Positions 13,394 to 17,192 of a DNA stretch of 17,192 nt are shown here, piece after piece. Below the pieces are notes generated by a model. That model did not search any database, had not been told where the DNA came from, and saw only the letters and a program-made list of their open reading frames with translations. A program made the translations under genes and the position numbers. The DNA is from an uncultured Clostridia bacterium (GTDB taxonomy: Bacteria > Bacillota > Clostridia > TANB77 > CAG-508): contig CAPBNZ010000039.1 of NCBI GenBank assembly GCA_948585895.1, positions 1 to 17,192 on the forward strand, given 5' to 3'. Within the stretch, counting starts at the first letter, position 1, and each line of letters begins with the position of its first letter.

Positions 13394-14029
13394 CTATTTA
13401 GTAGCCTTTACAGCTGATTTTACTTTTAGAATTGCTCCTTTTGGTCCTGGAACACTTCCTTTTACTAAAATTACATTTTTATCCATATCTACTCTTACAA
13501 CATCTAAGTTTTGTATTGTAATAGTAACTCTTCCCATATGTCCTGGTAATTTTTTACCCTTGAATACTCTACCTGGTGTTGAAGTAGATCCCATTGAACC
13601 TGGTCTTCTATGATACATAGAACCATGTCCCATTGGACCTCTGTGTTGTCCATGTCTTTTGATAACACCTTGGAATCCTTTTCCTTTTGATGTTCCTTGT
13701 ACATCTACTTTTTCTCCTGCTGCAAAGATGTCTGCTTTTACTTCGTCTCCTACTTTGTAGCTTGTGATGTCTTCTAGTCTAAACTCTCTTAGATGTTTTC
13801 TATTTGGCAATTTTGCTTTTGCAAAATGTCCTGTTTCTGGTTTGTTTATGTGTTTGTCTTTTACTTCTCCATATCCTAATTGAATCGCATTATATCCATC
13901 TGTTTCTACTGTTTTTACTTGTGCTATGATATTTCCTGCTGTTTCAATAACAGTTACTGGAATGACATTTCCTTTTTCATCAAAAATTTGTGTCATACCG
14001 ATTTTTTTTCCGATAATTCCTTTTTTCAT
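13394..14029 (-). CDS. rplC: 50S ribosomal protein L3
   Basis: L3 is an early assembly protein that reaches towards the peptidyl-transferase centre. The 211 residues start MKKGIIGKKIGMTQIFDEKG. The extended loop GTSKGKGFQGVIKRHGQHRG (112-131), GPMGHGSMYHRRPGS and KLPGHMGRVTITIQN are typical. The start is an ATG behind TAGGAGG. It is separated from rpsJ by 162 nt, far more than usual, with a strong hairpin right after the rpsJ stop codon. Confidence 0.97.
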   Translation of the reverse strand: MKKGIIGKKIGMTQIFDEKGNVIPVTVIETAGNIIAQVKTVETDGYNAIQLGYGEVKDKHINKPETGHFAKAKLPNRKHLREFRLEDITSYKVGDEVKADIFAAGEKVDVQGTSKGKGFQGVIKRHGQHRGPMGHGSMYHRRPGSMGSTSTPGRVFKGKKLPGHMGRVTITIQNLDVVRVDMDKNVILVKGSVPGPKGAILKVKSAVKATK

Positions 14030-14137
14030 GTTTTCTTTCCTCCTAACTATTGGCTGAAAATCATAATCCTAAACTTTAAATTCCTTTATGTTTTCAGCTT
14101 GGTTTTGCTGAGACTGTTAAACTTTTTTGTTCAGCGT

Positions 14138-14188
14138 CAGTATATAAATGCTTTAAGTATTTCTATTCCTTAATCCATTTACATACTG
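14138..14188 (-). promoter_or_regulatory. Hairpin directly after rpsJ
   Basis: CAGTATGTAAATG (14176-14188) and CATTTATATACTG (14138-14150) form a 13-pair stem with a single G-U. An inner TTAAG/CTTAA pairing continues it. It begins four bases after the rpsJ stop codon. No U-run follows, so it looks like a processing or stability element, not a terminator. Two further pairings (GCTGA/TCAGC and GCTGAAAA/TTTTCAGC) lie between it and the rplC SD. Confidence 0.5.
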
Positions 14189-14191
14189 TTT

Positions 14192-14515
14192 TTATAGTTT
14201 TATTTCAATATCAACACCAGCTGGTAATTCTAATTTCATTAGACTGTCAACTGTTTTTTGTGTTGGATAAAGAATATCGATTACTCTTTTATGTGTTCTC
14301 ATTTCAAATTGTTCTCTTGAGTCTTTGTATTTGTGTGGAGAACGTAAAATTGTTACGATTTCTTTTTGTGTTGGTAATGGAATTGGACCTGAAACCTTTG
14401 CTCCTGTTTTTTTAGCAGTATCTACTATTTTTTCAGCAGACTGATCTAAAACTACATGGTCAAATGCTTTTAGTCTTATTCTAATTTTTTCGCTTGTTGC
14501 TATTGTGTTTGCCAT
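14192..14515 (-). CDS. rpsJ: 30S ribosomal protein S10
   Basis: S10 sits in the 30S head and also acts as NusE in transcription antitermination. The 107-residue protein has KIRIRLKAFDHVVLDQSAEK, GPIPLPTQKEIVTILRSPHK, SREQFEMRTHKRVIDI and LPAGVDIEIKL. A short extension (MANTIATSE) precedes the usual N-terminus. The ATG follows GAAGGAGGG. It is the first gene of the operon, preceded by a leader of about 320 nt with its own promoters. Confidence 0.98.
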   Translation of the reverse strand: MANTIATSEKIRIRLKAFDHVVLDQSAEKIVDTAKKTGAKVSGPIPLPTQKEIVTILRSPHKYKDSREQFEMRTHKRVIDILYPTQKTVDSLMKLELPAGVDIEIKL

Positions 14516-14543
14516 TGTAATTTTCCCTCCTTCTTTTTCATGT

Positions 14544-14619
14544 TAGGGGATTTTTTCATTTTGGGTAAGTTTTGTAGAATAAAAAATATTCCACCCCCCT
14601 ATTTCATATAATTACCCTA
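14544..14619 (-). promoter_or_regulatory. Recurrent hairpin and pseudoknot-capable segment upstream of rpsJ
   Basis: TAGGGTAAT (14611-14619) can pair with ATCCCCTA (14544-14551), as in the other copies of the family. An alternative set exists: GGGTAA (14612-14617) with TTACCC (14563-14568), and TAGGGG (14596-14601) with CCCCTA (14544-14549), in a-b-a'-b' order. These enclose a clear local hairpin GTGGAATA-TTTTT-TATTCTAC (14574-14594). The SD of rpsJ follows 13 nt later. Confidence 0.5.
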
Positions 14620-14690
14620 TAAATAGCATAATTGCTATCCAAATTACCTTGGCAAGTTAAAACGCACTCTAGTGTTTCGAATTTCACCTA

Positions 14691-14724
14691 TATAAAAACC
14701 CAAAATATGCATGATAATTCTGGG
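14691..14724 (-). terminator. Terminator-like hairpin inside the rpsJ leader (possible attenuator)
   Basis: On the minus strand CCCAGAAT pairs with ATTTTGGG (eight pairs, one G-U) and is followed at once by TTTTTATA, the form of an intrinsic terminator. It lies about 115 nt after the predicted start of transcription and about 180 nt before rpsJ. Just upstream GGTAAG can pair with CTTATCC (14737-14742 with 14723-14729), sharing two bases with the terminator stem. TGGCAA/TTGCCA (14752-14757 with 14650-14655) may close the domain. The stem is AU-rich, so strength is uncertain. Confidence 0.5.
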
Positions 14725-14844
14725 ATAAGTACATTTCTTACCGCCTGGTCTTTGCCATAACATACTCCACCAAAGTTCCCTCCATTACTACGGAAATGTA
14801 GAATGTAGCCACATTTGGCTTCAACGCTCAATTCATGCTCATAT

Positions 14845-14873
14845 ATTATACATCGCTTCTGCCCGTATGTCAA
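14845..14873 (-). promoter_or_regulatory. Promoter of the S10-spc operon (P1)
   Basis: There is a perfect sigma-A consensus: TTGACA (14868-14873), a 17-nt spacer, then TATAAT (14845-14850). Transcription would start near 14838. The sequence just downstream is richer in G and C than the other spacers, as expected of a folded leader RNA. Confidence 0.9.
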
Positions 14874-14900
14874 TACATTTTTACAAAATATTTCCATAAA

Positions 14901-14929
14901 ATTAGAACTTCTGGTTACTATTCAGTCAA
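14901..14929 (-). promoter_or_regulatory. Second, upstream promoter candidate for the S10 operon (P2)
   Basis: TTGACT (14924-14929), a 17-nt spacer, TCTAAT (14901-14906): one mismatch to consensus in each box. It is 56 bp upstream of P1 in the same direction. Tandem promoters are common for ribosomal operons. Confidence 0.5.
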
Positions 14930-15052
14930 GGCTGTACATAGAAATGAGCAAAAGATAAGGAGGCAAATCAATCAATTCTCTTCCTTGTCTCATCCAAAGT
15001 CTTCCATTTTTTATCCATCCTTACCTTTTATCTATTCACTTAAATTACACTT
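14930..15052. other. Spacer between ldh and the S10 promoters
   Basis: No gene is visible. A 12-bp inverted repeat, TCCTTACCTTTT (15018-15029) with AAAAGATAAGGA (14950-14961), encloses 56 nt, but no U-run follows it. I see no convincing ldh terminator, so some read-through from ldh into the ribosomal operon is possible. Confidence 0.35.
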
Positions 15053-16012
15053 CTAGTCATTTTCCTCAATAATTTTCTGTATCGATTGTTGTCTCATTTG
15101 TTTGATTAACTCACAACTATGATTTAATTTTTCTTGTTCATATTCATTTAAATTTAATTCTAATAGTTCTCTTACTCCATCTTGATTGATAATTGCTGGT
15201 ACTCCTATATAAATATCATTTTGATGATACTGATTTTCTAGATAAGTAGAAACTGTTAGTATGGAATTTTCATTGTTAATAATTGCTCTTACTAATCTAT
15301 TTAATGCCATTCCAATTCCATAATAAGTAGCTTTTTTCTTTTCTATAATCTCATAGGCAGCATTTACTACTCCTTCATGTATCTTCTTTAAATCCTCCAT
15401 TGGATGTTGATTATCTTTCATGATATCTTTTATTTTCTTACATCCAACATAGGCATAATCCCAAGGTACAAAAGAAGAATCTCCATGTTCTCCCATAATA
15501 TATGCATGTACATTTTTGCTTGATACTTTTAAATAATCAGCCATTAGATAACGAAGTCTCGCTGTGTCTAAAACAGTTCCTGAACCAATTACTTTATTTT
15601 TTGGTAGACCTGAAACCTTCCAAACAACATAAGTCATGATATCCACTGGATTACTTGCGACTACAATTATACCATCAAATCCACTTGCCATAATAGAATT
15701 AGTAATTTGTTTCATAATTCTTGCATTCACTTCTGCTAATTCTAACCTTGTTTGTCCTGGCTTTTGTGCTATTCCTGCTGTTATTACTACAATTTGAGCA
15801 TCTTTGCAATCATTATAATCGCCAGCTTTAATTACCATTTTTTGAGGTGCATATGGTAATCCATGAGATAAATCCATTTCTTCTCCAATCGTTTTATCTT
15901 TATCAATATCGATTAAAATAAGTTCTTCAATCCCTCCTCTATTTAGCATAGAATAAGCCATACTCATCCCCACAAAGCCTGTTCCTACCAAAGCTACTTT
16001 CCCTTTTTTCAT
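15053..16012 (-). CDS. ldh: L-lactate dehydrogenase
   Basis: Reduces pyruvate to L-lactate with NADH in the cytosol, recycling NAD+ in fermentation. The 319 residues have the nucleotide-binding VGTGFVG (9-15), IDID after strand 2, the active-site loop AQKPGQTRLEL with R89, VASNPVD, D149 and R152, and the catalytic H176 in GEHGDS. Q83, in the position that is Arg in malate dehydrogenases, points to lactate. R154 and H169 match the two fructose-1,6-bisphosphate-binding residues of allosteric bacterial LDHs, so activation by FBP is likely. The ATG follows AAGGGAGAG. The leader is about 200 nt, and the promoter is back to back with that of the DUF4364 gene. Confidence 0.95.
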   Translation of the reverse strand: MKKGKVALVGTGFVGMSMAYSMLNRGGIEELILIDIDKDKTIGEEMDLSHGLPYAPQKMVIKAGDYNDCKDAQIVVITAGIAQKPGQTRLELAEVNARIMKQITNSIMASGFDGIIVVASNPVDIMTYVVWKVSGLPKNKVIGSGTVLDTARLRYLMADYLKVSSKNVHAYIMGEHGDSSFVPWDYAYVGCKKIKDIMKDNQHPMEDLKKIHEGVVNAAYEIIEKKKATYYGIGMALNRLVRAIINNENSILTVSTYLENQYHQNDIYIGVPAIINQDGVRELLELNLNEYEQEKLNHSCELIKQMRQQSIQKIIEEND

Positions 16013-16039
16013 TTCTATCTCTCCCTTCTCATTCTGTTT

Positions 16040-16199
16040 ATACTATCAATTCAAGGCTACCAAATTGCTATATGATTCAACAAAAAAACTACGATAACTA
16101 CAATTTAGAAGCATCTACCAACTTTTTACTAGTATTGATTGCTTTGACTAGAAGGTGTAAAAAATAACATATTATGCCTACCCTTCAAGTTGACAGTAT
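16040..16199 (-). repeat. 160-bp inverted-repeat-bounded segment in the ldh leader
   Basis: The two ends, 16040-16061 and 16177-16199, are imperfect inverted repeats (ATACTATCAA-TTCAAGG against ATACTGTCAACTTGAAGG when both are read inward). Several differences are G-U compatible in the ldh transcript. A CTAGT/ACTAG hairpin lies inside. It spans almost the whole untranslated leader of ldh. It is either a long RNA stem or an old miniature element. Confidence 0.4.
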
Positions 16200-16220
16200 T
16201 GTTTATTATATATCTATGTC

Positions 16221-16248
16221 ATTATATCATTTATTTTGATTTTTTCAA
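16221..16248 (-). promoter_or_regulatory. Promoter of ldh
   Basis: TTGAAA (16243-16248), a 16-nt spacer, TATAAT (16221-16226), with an extended TG before the -10 box. The leader to the ldh ATG would be about 200 nt. Confidence 0.7.
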
Positions 16249-16257
16249 TATATTTAT

Positions 16258-16286
16258 TTTACATTTTCCATAATTTATGATATAAT
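16258..16286 (+). promoter_or_regulatory. Promoter of the DUF4364 gene
   Basis: TTTACA (16258-16263), a 17-nt spacer, TATAAT (16281-16286), with an extended TG at 16278-16279. Its -35 box is only nine bases from that of the divergent ldh promoter, so a single bound regulator could affect both. Confidence 0.8.
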
Positions 16287-16320
16287 TACAAAAAAATCAA
16301 AGTAAGGAGTGCTATTGAAT

Positions 16321-16860
16321 ATGAGTTCAAATTCAGATAATACTACTACTTTGGCTGAAAATAAGGTATTAATCTTATATTTATTAAATCTTATTAATGG
16401 AGAAATTAGACAAGACAATTTGTTTAAAATTATTACTTCCATTAACAATATTAATTACTTTTACTTTAAACAAGTATTAACAGATTTAATAGATTCCAAT
16501 TTAGTAGGTACTTATACCAAAGAAGAAGAACCAGTTATTAAAATTACTTCCGAAGGGAAAAATGCATATATTCTTACCAAAGATGTATTACCAGGAATCC
16601 TAAAATTAAAAGCAGATAATATTTTCGCTAAGGAATTTCCTACTATAAAAGAAGAATCTTCTGTTATTGCAGAATTTATTCCAAAAAACGAAAATGAGTA
16701 CATAATTAAATGTAAAATTGTTGAAAGCAATGAAACAATTTTTGAAGTAAAAACATTTGCTGGCTCCAGAGATAGAGCTAAACGAATTGTAGACAACTGG
16801 AATCAAAATGCTACCACCATTTATCCACAAATATTAAATCTCCTTTTACAAGATATCTAA
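16321..16860 (+). CDS. DUF4364 family protein, putative winged-helix regulator
   Basis: The 179-residue protein begins with a short polar stretch and then TLAENKVLILYLLNLINGEI, the hallmark of DUF4364 proteins of Firmicutes. Residues of roughly 10-80 look like a winged helix (YFYFKQVLTDLIDSNLVGTY, then IKITSEGKNAYIL). The C-terminal part with EYIIKCKIVESNETIFEVKT and RAKRIVDNWNQNATTIYPQI is alpha/beta. Its function is unknown; DNA binding is only inferred from the fold. The ATG at 16321 is 11 nt from AAGGAG; a TTG at 16315, five nt away, is an alternative. It is monocistronic, with its own promoter and terminator. Confidence 0.82.
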   Translation: MSSNSDNTTTLAENKVLILYLLNLINGEIRQDNLFKIITSINNINYFYFKQVLTDLIDSNLVGTYTKEEEPVIKITSEGKNAYILTKDVLPGILKLKADNIFAKEFPTIKEESSVIAEFIPKNENEYIIKCKIVESNETIFEVKTFAGSRDRAKRIVDNWNQNATTIYPQILNLLLQDI

Positions 16861-16873
16861 CTATCAAACAACC

Positions 16874-16923
16874 AAAAAACTTTTGAAGCATAAGTTAGCA
16901 TTTATGCTTCAAAAGTTTTTTTT
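16874..16923. terminator. Bidirectional intrinsic terminator
   Basis: A perfect 14-bp stem (16880-16893 with 16902-16915, CTTTTGAAGCATAA and its complement) has an eight-base loop, eight T after it and six A before it. It therefore terminates the DUF4364 gene on the plus strand and the convergent gene on the minus strand. Confidence 0.92.
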
Positions 16924-16940
16924 AATGACTGATATTGAAC

Positions 16941-17192
16941 CTAACATATAAAACACAATATGGCAAGTATAACTACTTTTATCATTATTTCTCTAAAGAA
17001 ATGGTAATTAATCCATTTTATTCCTATATTATTTATTTTATCAAATCCTGCTAATAATTTTTTAATTTCTTCTGAATTTGATATCTTTTTCTCTTCCATA
17101 TATTCTTTTGCTAAATATCTTGCTTTTATCATAGCATCATTTTCTAAATAAACTCTTACCATATAATAAATCATACTCAATAGTAAAAAGAT
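16941..17192 (-). CDS. C-terminal part of a small membrane protein of unknown function (cut by window edge)
   Basis: The reading frame is open to the window edge, with 83 codons visible. No SD precedes the internal TTG/ATG candidates, so the true start is probably outside. There is a hydrophobic N-terminal segment (IFLLLSMIYYMVRVYL), a charged middle (ARYLAKEYMEEKKISNSEEI) and a second hydrophobic segment at the very C-terminus (IMIKVVILAILCFIC). I do not recognise the family. The stop lies 17 nt from the shared bidirectional terminator, which supports a real gene. Confidence 0.55.
   Translation of the reverse strand: MFLLLSMIYYMVRVYLENDAMIKARYLAKEYMEEKKISNSEEIKKLLAGFDKINNIGIKWINYHFFREIMIKVVILAILCFIC

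Noticed and set aside
14544..14850. T-box riboswitch in the rpsJ leader (GGGGGGTGGAA resembles part of a T-box)
   Set aside because: The conserved T-box core TGGNACCGCG and a recognisable specifier stem are absent, and r-protein operons are not typical T-box targets.
14688..14897. A 69-codon frame on the minus strand upstream of rpsJ
   Set aside because: It spans the consensus promoter and the terminator-like hairpin, has no SD and no family character; the region is better read as promoter and leader RNA.
1..17192. CRISPR arrays, tRNA or rRNA genes, prophage or full insertion sequences
   Set aside because: No regularly spaced repeats, no tRNA- or rRNA-like sequence and no transposase or phage gene were seen in the window.

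Overview
This is AT-rich DNA of Firmicutes type, most likely a clostridial relative. The evidence is the Gram-positive gene order S10-spc-secY-adk-map-infA-rpmJ-rpsM, the zinc-binding (C+) forms of S14, L36 and L24, a zinc-type adenylate kinase, purine-rich Shine-Dalgarno (SD) sites of the AGGAGG type, an FBP-site-bearing L-lactate dehydrogenase and a DUF4364 protein. The species cannot be fixed from the window.

Layout. Positions 1-14515, all on the minus strand, are one r-protein supercluster. Read in transcription order (right to left) it is rpsJ, rplC, rplD, rplW, an unrecognised 118-codon gene, rplB, rpsS, rplV, rpsC, rplP, rpmC, rpsQ, rplN, rplX, rplE, rpsZ (C+ S14), rpsH, rplF, rplR, rpsE, rplO, secY, adk, map, infA, rpmJ and the first 18 codons of rpsM. 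Upstream lie two tandem promoter candidates and a leader of about 320 nt with a terminator-like hairpin. Positions 15053-16012 hold ldh on the same strand. It is divergent from a DUF4364 gene (16321-16860, plus strand). A bidirectional terminator separates that gene from a convergent membrane-protein fragment that runs off the right edge.

The r-proteins build the two ribosomal subunits. SecY takes nascent proteins across the membrane, Map removes their initiator Met, IF1 acts in initiation and Adk balances adenylates. The unusual part is the architecture. Blocks of tightly coupled genes (rplD-rplW-orf118, rpsC-rplP-rpmC, rplO-secY) alternate with spacers of 80-235 nt, and most of these spacers contain strong inverted repeats. 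At least seven spacers carry the same hairpin design just upstream of the SD: a 5' arm like AAGGGURAACAC and a 3' arm like GUGUCCCUU. Two other spacers hold homologous 125-bp elements with terminal inverted repeats that include the upstream gene's stop codon. A further spacer is enclosed by 19-bp inverted repeats 123 bp apart.

Two gene-content oddities stand out: orf118 is inserted between L23 and L2, and L30 (rpmD) is absent from its usual place between S5 and L15. Three genes (secY, map, infA) start with TTG and rplV starts with GTG. All RNA-structure claims rest on inspection by eye, not on folding or database searches.
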